In this document: in pieces, positions 42,970 to 52,460 of the stretch
How positions within the stretch are numbered: position 1 is the stretch's first letter
Layout: each line of letters starts with the position of its first letter
Origin: Nocardia albiluteola
GTDB lineage: Bacteria; Actinomycetota; Actinomycetes; Mycobacteriales; Mycobacteriaceae
Reading direction: 5' to 3'
DNA: 64,000 nucleotides
NCBI RefSeq assembly: GCF_018860155.1
Contig: NZ_JAHKNI010000002.1
Span: 1 to 64,000 of the forward strand
Notes under the pieces: generated by a model
Database searches by the model: none
What the model saw: only the letters and a program-made list of their open reading frames with translations
Told to the model about the DNA's origin: nothing
Made by a program: the position numbers and the translations under genes

Positions 42970-44271
42970 ATGGCCATAGGTCGCATCCTGCGCGTCCTGA
43001 CAGTGACCGGACTTGCCGCCGGTTATGGGCTGTTAGGGCCCGCCCTGGCTCCCCTGCTCGCCGATGCCCAGCCCACCCCCTGCCCGAAGTGCACGCCGGG
43101 AATCCCGGCCGCCCCGGGCAATTCGGGCAATTCGAACCCGGGTATTCCGCTGCGCATTCCCGGCCGTTCCGGCATCGCTCCCGAGCCCACGCGGCAGGCT
43201 CCCGACCTGGTCACGCGGGGTTCTGTGACACCCGGCACTGCGGCGCGCGGCCGATCCGGGCCCGGTGGCCCCGGCGTGCCCGTGCCCGTGCGGCCCACCC
43301 CGGCCGCGGGCATCGAGGGGCTCGCGGGCCTGCTGGGTATTGGCCCCCTGCTCGGCACCGGGTCGGCTGCGGTGGGTTCCGCGGCGGTGGGCTCGGCCGG
43401 GCTGGGCGCCGGCGCACTCGCGGGCACTGGCTCCGCGGCCGTCGGCTCCGCCGGCGCGACCATCGGCTCGGCGGCACTCGGCACGGGCTCCGCGGCCCTG
43501 GGCACCGCGGCCGGGCTCGGCGTAACCGGTTCCGCCGCAGTCGGTTCCGCGGGCGCCACCACGGGCACCGCGCTCGCGGGCACGGGTTCGGCGCTGGCTG
43601 GAACCAGCGCGGCCGCCGGCGCCCTGCTCGCCACTCTGCTCGGAACTGGTTCCGCCGCAGTGGGTTCCGCTGGTGCGGGGGCGGGTGCCGCGCTGCTCGG
43701 CACCGGTTCCGCCGCGGGCGCGGCCCTGCTGGGCACCGGCTCGGCCGCCGGTCTCGCCACCGGGTCCGCGCTGGCCGCACTCTTCGGAACGGGTTCCGCC
43801 GCAACGGGTTCGGCCCTGGCCGGGCTGGCTGGAACGGGTTCGGCCCTCACCGGCTCGGCTGCCCTGGGTTCGGCCGCGGCGGCGTCCCCCCTGCTGCTCC
43901 TGCTGCTGTTGCAGCCGCCCCCGGTGCCGCCCGTACCCGCGGCGCCCCTGGCCATCCCGCCCGTCCCGGTGCCCGCGGTGCCGGTTCCGGCGGTCGCACT
44001 GCCCGCAGTGCCCGTCCCGGCGGCGGCACCTCCGCCGCCGCCAATCCCGCCCGTCGTGGCGGCGCCGGCCCCGCTCGCCAAGCCGAATCCGGCCGTGCGG
44101 CCCACCGCGGCCAGCACCGGCCTGCCCACGGCGAACGTGCTGGGCGTGATCGGCGGCGTCATCGCGATGGCCCTTGCCGCCGCCGGTTCCGGCGCGGTCA
44201 GCTTCCAGAGCGCCTCGGCCGCGCAGGCGCGGATCGATGCCGCGCGCGCCGAATTCTTCCCGAGGGCATGA
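42970..44271 (+). CDS. Exported Gly-Thr-Gly-Ser-Ala repeat protein with proline-rich neck and C-terminal membrane segment
   Basis: 433 residues. Order: signal-type N-terminus (1-33, ending ADAQ); CPKC at 38-41; Pro/Gly-rich part (42-115); repeat region 129-302 with nine GTGSA pentads and several TGSA/GSA units; an uninterrupted Leu run at about 308-314; a proline-rich stretch (316-373); a transmembrane helix (about 389-407); and a short tail SFQSASAAQARIDAARAEFF. It looks like a surface or wall-spanning low-complexity protein, comparable in style to PGRS-type repeats but with a different unit. Function unknown. It is followed 13 bp later by an ImmA/IrrE-like peptidase gene. Confidence 0.75.
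   Translation: MAIGRILRVLTVTGLAAGYGLLGPALAPLLADAQPTPCPKCTPGIPAAPGNSGNSNPGIPLRIPGRSGIAPEPTRQAPDLVTRGSVTPGTAARGRSGPGGPGVPVPVRPTPAAGIEGLAGLLGIGPLLGTGSAAVGSAAVGSAGLGAGALAGTGSAAVGSAGATIGSAALGTGSAALGTAAGLGVTGSAAVGSAGATTGTALAGTGSALAGTSAAAGALLATLLGTGSAAVGSAGAGAGAALLGTGSAAGAALLGTGSAAGLATGSALAALFGTGSAATGSALAGLAGTGSALTGSAALGSAAAASPLLLLLLLQPPPVPPVPAAPLAIPPVPVPAVPVPAVALPAVPVPAAAPPPPPIPPVVAAPAPLAKPNPAVRPTAASTGLPTANVLGVIGGVIAMALAAAGSGAVSFQSASAAQARIDAARAEFFPRA
43354..43875 (+). repeat. Coding tandem GTGSA repeat array
   Basis: DNA encoding residues 129-302 of the repeat protein. GGCACCGGCTCCGC-like units recur at irregular spacing with third-position variation, so it is an old or codon-diversified array, not a recent perfect expansion. 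Confidence 0.75.
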
Positions 44272-44284
44272 GGGTGGTGAAGTG

Positions 44285-44800
44285 ATGACGGAGAGTCGCG
44301 TCCAAAGCAGCAGCCGTTCGTATCGCCGCGTCGCGGCCGCCGTCGACGCGGTCTGCGCGGTCGCTGCCGATTTCGACGCCACCGATCTCGACGAGGTCGT
44401 GCTCGCCATCTCGGCCGAGCGCCGCCGCACCATCGAGATCGTCAGTGCCACACTGGGTCCCGGCGTGTGCGGTCAGCGGCGTAGCTACCCGGAGAAGGAC
44501 GTGATCGTGCTGGCCTCGGGCCTGCCGAGCCGCGAGCACACCCTCGCCCACGAGCTCGGGCACATCATCTTCGACCATCCCGGCGAGCCGGCGACCGAGG
44601 TGACGCTGGAGGCCAGCGACGATCTCATCGCCTACATGCTCAGCCAGCGCGCCCATCAGCAGGTCGTGGACGATGGCGAGGACGAGCAGGCCGAATGGGA
44701 GGCAGAGACCTTCGCCAGCATGCTCCTGACCCGCCTGCGGGTGTTCCGCAACCGGGGCGCGGGCGTCTCGGTGCTCAGGTTCGACGAGGCACTCGGATGA
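44285..44800 (+). CDS. ImmA/IrrE-family metallopeptidase
   Basis: A 171-residue protein with the zinc motif HELGHIIFDH (His89, Glu90, His93) and a downstream Glu in EWEAETFASML as likely third ligand. ImmA/IrrE peptidases cleave repressors, usually XRE types, in response to stress or mobile elements. Here the nearest XRE protein is the EspR-like gene at 46332, about 1.5 kb away; a link is speculative. The ATG at 44285 follows GAGGGTGGTGAAGTG. The next gene, a membrane protein, is 85 bp downstream. Confidence 0.88.
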   Translation: MTESRVQSSSRSYRRVAAAVDAVCAVAADFDATDLDEVVLAISAERRRTIEIVSATLGPGVCGQRRSYPEKDVIVLASGLPSREHTLAHELGHIIFDHPGEPATEVTLEASDDLIAYMLSQRAHQQVVDDGEDEQAEWEAETFASMLLTRLRVFRNRGAGVSVLRFDEALG

Positions 44801-44885
44801 CCGAGTCCGGGCCCGGAGGAGGCAGCTTGCGTAACCACGGAGGGCCCCTCGGTCATCCGCGACAGGCACCGATAGGGGGAAGCAC

Positions 44886-45902
44886 ATGACATTTTGGCTG
44901 ACAGCCCTGCTGGTGTGGGTGGCCGCGGGTGCGCGCGTCGGGCGCGTGCTGGTGAAACCGGCGACCACCGCGCGCGTCGCGATCGTCGTCGCCGTCGCCT
45001 CGGTGGCGGCCGCCGCGACGGTCTCGATTCCCGAAGTCGGTCTGGCCCTGGACAATCTGCTGCCGCACGGCCTGTCCGGTGCCATGCTCGCCGATCGCCT
45101 GACCACGGCCGCCTGGCTGCTGTTCACCGTGGCCACCTCGGTGGTGGCCGCGGCGGCGTGGCCCGTGGTGTCGCGGCGCAATCTGCGTCAGATCGCGCTG
45201 GTGATCTATGCCCTCGGTCTGGCCGCGATGGCGGTCACGATCCTCTGGTCGGTGCTGTTCGGCTGGGTGGTGACGCTGGTGGGCTGCGTGTTCATCGCGG
45301 TGACCGGCCTGCGCAACCTGGACTGGACGGCGCTGGGCCGCGGCATCGCCCTCTACACCGCCGGCACCATCGTCGTCGGCGTGCTCTCGGCGCTCTCGAT
45401 CCGCCGCCTGGCCATCGGGGAACCGGAGGCCCTGCCCAAGAATCCGGGCTGGTACTGGCCGGTCTGGCAGGTGTCGAGCCTGATGATCGCGATCGGCGCG
45501 GTGTGGATCGTCATCGAACTGTGGGTGCGGGCGCGGGTGCTGCTGCGGCAGATCCGGCCCCTGCACGTCACCATGACCAAGCGCTTCCCGGAGGTCGTGG
45601 CGCACGACCTGGCCGGCACGACCACCCAGCTCAAGGCCTCGGACCAGGTCGCCCAGATCATGGACGCGCTGTATCTGCAGTCCGGCGGCGGGGTGGAGCT
45701 GATGGCCGCGGGCACCCCGTCCGGATCCACCACCGAGCGGGCCGAGCGGGTCGCCGAATGGGCACGCAATCCCCTCGGCGAGGTGGTGATCGACGCGCGG
45801 TGGATCGCGCCGCCGCAGGGCTCGAGCCCGCGCGGCTGGGTGCAGGCGATCGCCCGGGCATTCGACGAGACCGAGGCCACCGCGGCTGCGCCGCGCCGAT
45901 AG
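44886..45902 (+). CDS. Polytopic membrane protein, MAB_1171c/DUF6545-like
   Basis: A 338-residue protein with about seven N-terminal membrane helices (up to about residue 215, ending VSSLMIAIGAVWIVIELWV) and a cytosolic C-terminal domain of about 120 residues (RARVLLRQIRPLHVTMTKRF and onward). This layout, and its place next to an ImmA/IrrE gene, match a family I recall as MAB_1171c-like putative transporters. The function is not established. GGGGGAAGCAC precedes the ATG. Confidence 0.75.
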   Translation: MTFWLTALLVWVAAGARVGRVLVKPATTARVAIVVAVASVAAAATVSIPEVGLALDNLLPHGLSGAMLADRLTTAAWLLFTVATSVVAAAAWPVVSRRNLRQIALVIYALGLAAMAVTILWSVLFGWVVTLVGCVFIAVTGLRNLDWTALGRGIALYTAGTIVVGVLSALSIRRLAIGEPEALPKNPGWYWPVWQVSSLMIAIGAVWIVIELWVRARVLLRQIRPLHVTMTKRFPEVVAHDLAGTTTQLKASDQVAQIMDALYLQSGGGVELMAAGTPSGSTTERAERVAEWARNPLGEVVIDARWIAPPQGSSPRGWVQAIARAFDETEATAAAPRR

Positions 45903-46281
45903 CGGTGGCCGCCGCGGGTATTCGGGTCGAGGCGACCGGATTCGGTTGTGCCGCACATGCGCGCGAACCGCTGCAAATGAACGTTCATCTGTAAGCTCAT
46001 CGTTCGCCGGACCGACCAGTTTGGCGGTGTAAATCACATCACCCGTCCCGGGGCGGCATGGGCGGGCGGGATGTGTGGTCCGAATTTCGACCGTGAGAAA
46101 CGACTATCGCGGCGGCAGAGCGCACGACAAAGGCCGCGAGCACCGCACCGGGGCTCGCGACCCCGGGATGCGGTGGCGCACTGCGGGCGTGAGCGGCTGA
46201 ACCCCTACCTATCGGGCCCGTGACCTACTGTGCTCACGACTCAGGCCGAAGCGTCCCCCGCTTCGGTTGTCCCTTCACAAG
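45903..46281. other. Intergenic stretch without a supportable gene
   Basis: About 380 bp between convergent genes. Nothing protein-like was found; only the espR terminator hairpin lies at the right end. Confidence 0.5.
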
Positions 46282-46318
46282 GCAACACAGTGCGGTCCGA
46301 GGCGCCGCACTGTGTTGC
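46282..46318 (-). terminator. Terminator downstream of the EspR-like gene
   Basis: Perfect 14-bp stem GCAACACAGTGCGG / CCGCACTGTGTTGC with a 9-nt loop, 13 bp after the stop of the minus-strand gene. Confidence 0.85.
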
Positions 46319-46331
46319 TTTGTGTGTCTTG

Positions 46332-46748
46332 CTATTCCGTGCCGTCCGGCGGGATCTCGGGCAAACCCTCGCTCGCCCGCAGCTTCTCGGCCATCGAGGT
46401 CAGGAGGTTCTGAGATTCTTCAGACAGGTCGAACGCCCTACTCGACAGACGACGGAGTCCATAGCCTTGCAGCTGGGACAGCAGCTCCAGATCGTGGTCG
46501 ATCTTGGCCGCGTAGATGTCGTTGAAGAAGTAGTCCGGTTTGACCTTGAAGAACTTCGCCAGCGCGGCCACCGTCTCGTCAGAGGGGTTGGTGCGCTGTC
46601 CCGACCGCAACTGCGAGAGATACGGTTTCGAGATCGGATGGCCGGAGGCCGTCAGCGCAGCCGCCACCTCGGCGTTGGTGTGCGGCTTACGCCCCGGGGG
46701 ATGCACGGTTTCGAACAGCTTGTTCAGCCGCGCCGCGAAATCAGCCAT
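46332..46748 (-). CDS. espR: EspR-like XRE-family DNA-binding protein
   Basis: A 138-residue protein with close layout and sequence to mycobacterial EspR: FAARLNKLFETVHPPGRKPH, then TNAEVAAALTASGHPISKPY, LSQLRSGQRTNPSDETVAAL, and a C-terminal dimerisation part. EspR is a nucleoid-associated regulator of ESX-1 and cell-wall genes. Here it lies near an ImmA/IrrE-like gene and a repeat-rich exported protein; whether it regulates them is unknown. A paralogue elsewhere in the genome is possible. Confidence 0.82.
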   Translation of the reverse strand: MADFAARLNKLFETVHPPGRKPHTNAEVAAALTASGHPISKPYLSQLRSGQRTNPSDETVAALAKFFKVKPDYFFNDIYAAKIDHDLELLSQLQGYGLRRLSSRAFDLSEESQNLLTSMAEKLRASEGLPEIPPDGTE

Positions 46749-47156
46749 TGTGAGCCGCCCAATTCCCTTCGCTGTACTAACAGTCGTTATCTCGGATACG
46801 TATCATTGATATTAGCGGCTGAGTAACTGAAAACCTACGCCTGATTCATGATTTCCTTGAAGCTTCCAGACGTCCGGTTCGCGAACCGACGATGGCCGCC
46901 GCGTTTGCGGGCTACCGCAACGGTTGTCGGGAACCGCAGGCAGAGACCGATTCTGGCCCGTCGCGAGCGTCCCGTCCGACCGCTGGTTGATAACTTTAGA
47001 ATAGCTGACATCTCATCTTGCGGTCTGTACTGCAGTTTGTGTGGCGTACGCCACGTTCAGGTAATCCGGGGATGAACATTCAACTTCGCCGAAAGGTCCC
47101 TGCTCAGTCCAGAACCGCCGCGATCTGGAGCGTTCCATGGGTTGATCTTGGTGTGT
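46749..47156. other. Intergenic stretch upstream of the EspR-like gene
   Basis: About 400 bp. The part near 46770-46830 is AT-rich (TATCTCGGATACGTATCATT) and probably holds the espR-like promoter. A 75-codon frame at 46848 is not protein-like. No RNA gene recognised. Confidence 0.5.
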
Positions 47157-47183
47157 CTCATGTGCGCCAACGGCGCACATGAG
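47157..47183 (-). terminator. Hairpin downstream of fadA5
   Basis: CTCATGTGCGCC pairs perfectly with GGCGCACATGAG around loop AAC, about 92 bp after the fadA5 stop. Confidence 0.65.
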
Positions 47184-47274
47184 GACCATAGCCATGTCGG
47201 CGTTTCGGCGCGCCGATTCGCGGAAAGCCGATGTGCGGGACCAGGATCCGCACTCGACCGATTTGTCGGGTTTG

Positions 47275-48522
<1,248 letters not shown>

Positions 48523-48539
48523 CTATGCTGCAATGAAGG

Positions 48540-48553
48540 TAGAACGTGTTTCA
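48540..48553. promoter_or_regulatory. KstR-type operator upstream of cyp125
   Basis: TAGAACGTGTTTCA fully matches TnnAACnnGTTnnA and ends 21 bp before the cyp125 start. Confidence 0.85.
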
Positions 48554-48574
48554 GTTAGTCGAAGGAGACAGCTG

Positions 48575-49834
48575 GTGGTAGACGCCCTCACTGCACCGAA
48601 CCTGCCCGAGGGGTTCGACGTGACCGACCCGGCGCTGTGGGCCCGACGGGTCCCGGTCGAGGAGCTTGCCGAACTCCGGCGCAGCGCGCCGATCTGGTGG
48701 AACCCACAGTCCCCCGATGTCAGCGGCTTCCACGACGAGGGCTTCTGGGTGGTCAGCAAGCACGCCGACGTGAAGGAGGTGTCCCGCCGCAGCGACGTGT
48801 TCTCCAACTACGAGAACACCGCCATCCCGCGCTTCAACGACGACATCACCCGCGACGCGATCGAGCTGCAGCGGTTCGTGCTGTTGAATCAGGATGCGCC
48901 GCAGCACACCCGGATGCGCAAGCTGATCTCCAAGGGTTTCACCCCGCGGGCGGTCAACGGCCTGCGCGCCGAGCTGTCCGCGCGCGCGAAGTCGATCGTG
49001 GAGGCCGCTGCGGCCTCGGGTGCCGGTGACTTCGTCACCCAGGTCGCCTGTGAGCTGCCGCTGCAGGCCATCGCCGAGCTGATCGGCGTGCCGCAGGAGG
49101 ACCGGATGAAGGTCTTCCAGTGGTCCAACGACATGACCGGTTACGACGATCCCGAGTCGACCGCCGATCCGGTGACCGCGTCGATGGAGATCCTGGGCTA
49201 CGCCTACCAGATGGCCGAGGCCCGCAAGGGCTGCCCCGCCACCGACATCGTGACCGAGCTGGTCAACGCCGATATCGACGGCGAGTCCCTGACCTCGGAG
49301 GAGTTCGGCTTCTTCGTGATCCTGCTCGCGGTGGCCGGCAACGAGACCACCCGCAACGCGATCACCCACGGCATGATCGCGTTCCTGGAGAATCCGGAGC
49401 AGTGGGAGCTCTACAAGAAGGAGCGTCCCAAGACCGCCGCCGACGAGATCATCCGCTGGGCCACCCCGGTCACCTCCTTCCAGCGCACCGCGCTCGAGGA
49501 CACCGAACTGGGCGGCGTGACGATCAAGAAGGGCGACCGCGTGGTGATGATGTACCGCTCGGCGAACTTCGACGAGGACGTGTTCGAGGACCCCTACACC
49601 TTCGACATCACCCGTAACCCCAACGACCACTTGGCCTTCGGCGGCACCGGCGCGCACTTCTGCATCGGTGCCAACCTGGCCCGCCTGGAGATCGACCTGA
49701 TCTTCAACGCCATCGCCGACCACCTGCCCGACATCACCAAGCTCGGCGATCCCAAGCGCCTGCAGTCCGGCTGGCTGAACGGGATCAAGGAGTTCCAGGT
49801 CGGCTACCAGGGCGGTTGCCCGGTCGCGCACTAG
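48575..49834 (+). CDS. cyp125: CYP125: cholesterol/cholestenone C26(27)-hydroxylase
   Basis: A 419-residue cytochrome P450. Haem motif FGGTGAHFCIGANLAR with Cys363; I-helix AVAGNETTRN; ExxR in the K helix; C-terminus GGCPVAH as in M. tuberculosis CYP125. It starts side-chain degradation by oxidising the terminal carbon to the acid. GTG at 48575 was chosen because GAAGGAG is 7 nt upstream; an ATG at 48533 would put the operator inside the gene. The usual downstream chsE/chsH/ltp2 operon is absent here. Confidence 0.95.
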   Translation: MVDALTAPNLPEGFDVTDPALWARRVPVEELAELRRSAPIWWNPQSPDVSGFHDEGFWVVSKHADVKEVSRRSDVFSNYENTAIPRFNDDITRDAIELQRFVLLNQDAPQHTRMRKLISKGFTPRAVNGLRAELSARAKSIVEAAAASGAGDFVTQVACELPLQAIAELIGVPQEDRMKVFQWSNDMTGYDDPESTADPVTASMEILGYAYQMAEARKGCPATDIVTELVNADIDGESLTSEEFGFFVILLAVAGNETTRNAITHGMIAFLENPEQWELYKKERPKTAADEIIRWATPVTSFQRTALEDTELGGVTIKKGDRVVMMYRSANFDEDVFEDPYTFDITRNPNDHLAFGGTGAHFCIGANLARLEIDLIFNAIADHLPDITKLGDPKRLQSGWLNGIKEFQVGYQGGCPVAH

Positions 49835-49851
49835 ACGACCACCTCCCACGC

Positions 49852-49891
49852 GACGAAGGGCGGGTACCGAATCCGGTACCCGCCCTTCGTC
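49852..49891. terminator. Bidirectional terminator after cyp125
   Basis: Perfect 17-bp stem GACGAAGGGCGGGTACC / GGTACCCGCCCTTCGTC with a 6-nt loop, between convergent cyp125 and the NTF2-like gene. Confidence 0.9.
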
Positions 49892-49899
49892 ATCCGCGC

Positions 49900-50331
49900 T
49901 TACTCCTGCGGCCGCAGGGTCTTCATCGCCCGGTCGGTCTCCCAGTACGCGCGCAGGGCCGCGATCTTTCCCTCGGCGTCGACACGGTAGGTGAACACGC
50001 CCTCGGCATCGACGATCTGGCCGCCGATCCGGGTACGGATCAGGCCGGTGAAGGCGACCTCGTTGCCGCAGGCGAAGGAATCCCCGAAGACGAATTCGAT
50101 CGACTCGGTCGGCGCGATCGCCTTGTCCCAGAAGGCCGCGATGGCGGCGCGGCCCCGATGGCCGGTGCCGTCGGGGGAGAAGGCCGAGGGGCCGATCGGA
50201 TCCTCGACGATGCCGTCGGCGGCGAACAGCGCCAGCCAGGCTTCCTTGTCGCGGGCGCGCACCGCAGCCTGCGAGGCGGCGCCGGCGACCCGGGCGGGAT
50301 GGGTCTTCTCGCCGGTCATGGGTGTCGTCAT
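49900..50331 (-). CDS. SnoaL/NTF2-like protein (ketosteroid isomerase-like fold)
   Basis: A 143-residue cone-shaped NTF2 fold: helix ARDKEAWLALFAADGIVEDP, then FVFGDSFACGNEVAFTGLIR, and TYRVDAEGKIAALRAYWE. Related folds include delta5-3-ketosteroid isomerase, but the catalytic Tyr/Asp set cannot be confirmed here. It is the last gene of the DUF35-ltp4-ltp3-LLM run, 1 bp after the LLM gene stop. A role in side-chain catabolism is inferred from the operon. ATG at 50331. Confidence 0.75.
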   Translation of the reverse strand: MTTPMTGEKTHPARVAGAASQAAVRARDKEAWLALFAADGIVEDPIGPSAFSPDGTGHRGRAAIAAFWDKAIAPTESIEFVFGDSFACGNEVAFTGLIRTRIGGQIVDAEGVFTYRVDAEGKIAALRAYWETDRAMKTLRPQE

Positions 50332-50332
50332 G

Positions 50333-51220
50333 TCAGGCTCCGATCGGCTTGTCGATGTACTGCTCGGCGAACTTGCGCAGCGAATCCTGTTTGGCGGCAA
50401 GGTCCGCGTCGAAGCCCAGGCCGTCGAAGACCCACGGCACCACGATGGAGTCGGTGACGCCGGCCTGTGCCAGTTCCTCGTAACCCGAGCGGCCGAATTT
50501 GTCGATGCAGACCACCTGGATCTCGAACGGATCCTCCGCCCGCCCGTATTCGGTACGCAGCCTGGCGAGTTCGGCGATCGTGGAGACGATGTCGTCGTAC
50601 TTCATCATCGCCGAGCACCAGCCGTCGCCCACCTTCGCCGCGCGCCGCAGCGCGGGGCCGGTGTGCCCGCCGATGTAGAACGGCACCGGCGCCGAGGGCG
50701 CGGGGCTCATCTGCAGCTTGTCGAAATCGTAGAACTCGCCGTGGAATTCGACCATGCCGCCGCCCAGGACCAGCTTGATGACCTCGATCATCTCGTCGAC
50801 CCGCGCACCGCGGCGCGCATAGGGCACCCCGCACCATTCGAATTCCTCGGGCGCCCAGCCGATGCCGACGCCGAAGCCGAATCGGTTGCCGCTCATCGCC
50901 GCCACCGAGCCCACCTGCCGGGCCAGCAGCAGCGGATTGCGGGAGCCGAGCTTCAACACGTTGGTGTAGAAGCGGATCCGCTCGGTCACCGAGGCCATCG
51001 CCGTGGCGCCGATCAGCGGATCCACCCACGGGGTATCCGGGGTCCAGAACCGGCTGCCGTCCGGGGTGTACGGGTACTTCTCGGACTGGGATTCCATGTA
51101 GAACAGCGAATCCGGCAGCGCGATGTTGGAAAACCCGCACTCCTCCGCCGTTTTCGCCAGCTCGGGCAGCTGATCGAGTGGGCTCAGCGCGATCCCGAGG
51201 GTGAACTGCATCTTGGTCAT
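50333..51220 (-). CDS. LLM-class (F420-dependent type) oxidoreductase
   Basis: A 295-residue luciferase-like TIM-barrel protein: FTLGIALSPLDQLPELAKTA, FGFGVGIGWAPEEFEWCGVP (a typical LLM motif) and IGGHTGPALRRAAKVGDGW. The cofactor is probably F420, less likely FMN. It differs from the Rv3520c-like enzyme at 54674. ATG 51220 is used; in-frame upstream codons lie in the ltp3 intergenic gap. It is likely a redox step on sterol side-chain intermediates. Confidence 0.82.
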   Translation of the reverse strand: MTKMQFTLGIALSPLDQLPELAKTAEECGFSNIALPDSLFYMESQSEKYPYTPDGSRFWTPDTPWVDPLIGATAMASVTERIRFYTNVLKLGSRNPLLLARQVGSVAAMSGNRFGFGVGIGWAPEEFEWCGVPYARRGARVDEMIEVIKLVLGGGMVEFHGEFYDFDKLQMSPAPSAPVPFYIGGHTGPALRRAAKVGDGWCSAMMKYDDIVSTIAELARLRTEYGRAEDPFEIQVVCIDKFGRSGYEELAQAGVTDSIVVPWVFDGLGFDADLAAKQDSLRKFAEQYIDKPIGA

Positions 51221-51293
51221 AGCTGCGCCTCGCTGGCGCTCGGCTCCGCCATGACCATGGTCGCTGTGTTGATGGTTCCCTCGCTTCGCTCGG

Positions 51294-52460
51294 TCACGGG
51301 CGCTCCGACCCGACAACCCACATGGAGAAGTACTGGGACCCACCGCCGTACGCGTGCCCGAACGCCTTGCGTGCGTTGTCCACCTGGTATGCCCCGGCTC
51401 GGCCCATCACCTGCTTGGCCGATTCGGCGAAGCGGATCAGGCCCGAGGCGCCGATCGGGTTCGAGCTGAGCACGCCGCCGGAGGGGTTGACCGGCAGCTT
51501 GCCGCCGATGCGGGTGTCCCCGGCGTCGGTCAGCTTCCAGCCCTCGCCCTCGGGCATGAAGCCCAGGTTCTCCAGCCACATCGGCTCGAACCACGAGAAG
51601 GGCACGTAGATTTCGGCCGCGTCGATCTCCTCGAGCGGATTGGTGATGCCCGCCTGCTTCCACAGCGCGGCCGCGGCGTCGCGTCCGGCCTGCGGGCTCA
51701 CCTGGTCGCGCCCGGTGTATGCCAGCGGTTCGGTGCGCATCGCGGTGCCGTGCACCCACGCCACCTTCCTGCCGGACGCCTCGACCGTGCGGGCGGAGGA
51801 CTCGTCGCCCAGCACGATCGCGCACGCGCCGTCCGAGGACGGGCAGGTCTCGTCGAAACGGATAGGGTCCCAAAGCATCTGGGAGGCCAGCACCGATTCC
51901 ATGGTGATATCGGGCTGCTGCAGGTGGGCCAGCGGATTGCGGGATCCGTTGAGGCGGTCCTTCACCGCGACCATGGCGCCGATGTGCAGCGGGGCGTTCG
52001 CGCGCCGGATGTAGGAGCGCACGTGCGGGGCGAAGTAGCCGCCCGCGCCCGCGCCGACCGGCTTGGTGAACGGCACCGGATTCGACAGCGCCCACATCGC
52101 ATTGGATTCGGACTGCTTCTCCCACGCGACCGCGAGCACCTTGCCGTGCACGCCGCCCTGCACGTGGCTGGTCGCCACGATGCCGGTCGAGCCGCCGACC
52201 GAACCCGCGGTATGCACGCGCAGCAGCGGTTTTCCGGTGGCGCCCAGCGCATCGGCCATGAACAGCTCGGGCATCATCGAACCCTCGAACAGGTCCGGGG
52301 CCTTGCCGATGACCACCGCGTCGATATCGGCCATGGTGAGTTCGGCGTCGTCGAGGGCGCGATCGATTGCCTCGCGGCACATTCCGGCCATCGAGACATC
52401 GGTTCGTTTCGTCACATGATGGGTTTGTCCGGTGCCGAGCACCGCGGCGATGTTTGTCAT
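51294..52460 (-). CDS. ltp3: Ltp3-like thiolase/lipid-transfer protein
   Basis: A 388-residue SCP-x/thiolase-fold protein close to M. tuberculosis Ltp3 (AAVLGTGQTHHVTKRTDVSM; LLRVHTAGSVGGSTGIVATS; NPSGGVLSSNPIGASGLIRF; GHAYGGGSQYFSMWVVG). The classical thiolase nucleophilic Cys is replaced here (HTAGSVGG), as in Ltp aldolases, so a retro-aldol rather than thiolytic reaction is likely. It overlaps ltp4 by 4 nt and should work with it and the DUF35 protein. Confidence 0.88.
   Translation of the reverse strand: MTNIAAVLGTGQTHHVTKRTDVSMAGMCREAIDRALDDAELTMADIDAVVIGKAPDLFEGSMMPELFMADALGATGKPLLRVHTAGSVGGSTGIVATSHVQGGVHGKVLAVAWEKQSESNAMWALSNPVPFTKPVGAGAGGYFAPHVRSYIRRANAPLHIGAMVAVKDRLNGSRNPLAHLQQPDITMESVLASQMLWDPIRFDETCPSSDGACAIVLGDESSARTVEASGRKVAWVHGTAMRTEPLAYTGRDQVSPQAGRDAAAALWKQAGITNPLEEIDAAEIYVPFSWFEPMWLENLGFMPEGEGWKLTDAGDTRIGGKLPVNPSGGVLSSNPIGASGLIRFAESAKQVMGRAGAYQVDNARKAFGHAYGGGSQYFSMWVVGSERP

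Noticed and set aside
43354..43875. CRISPR-like or satellite repeat
   Set aside because: The repetition is in-frame coding GTGSA units with irregular spacing and no spacers.
46848..47075. A 75-codon frame in the espR-fadA5 gap
   Set aside because: No ribosome-binding site, Arg-rich and without recognisable features.
48533..48574. ATG at 48533 as the cyp125 start
   Set aside because: It would place the KstR operator inside the gene; the GTG at 48575 has a good ribosome-binding site.
51221..51293. GC-rich irregular repeats between ltp3 and the LLM gene
   Set aside because: CTCGCT/GGCGCT-like motifs are present, but no defined unit or stem could be established by eye.
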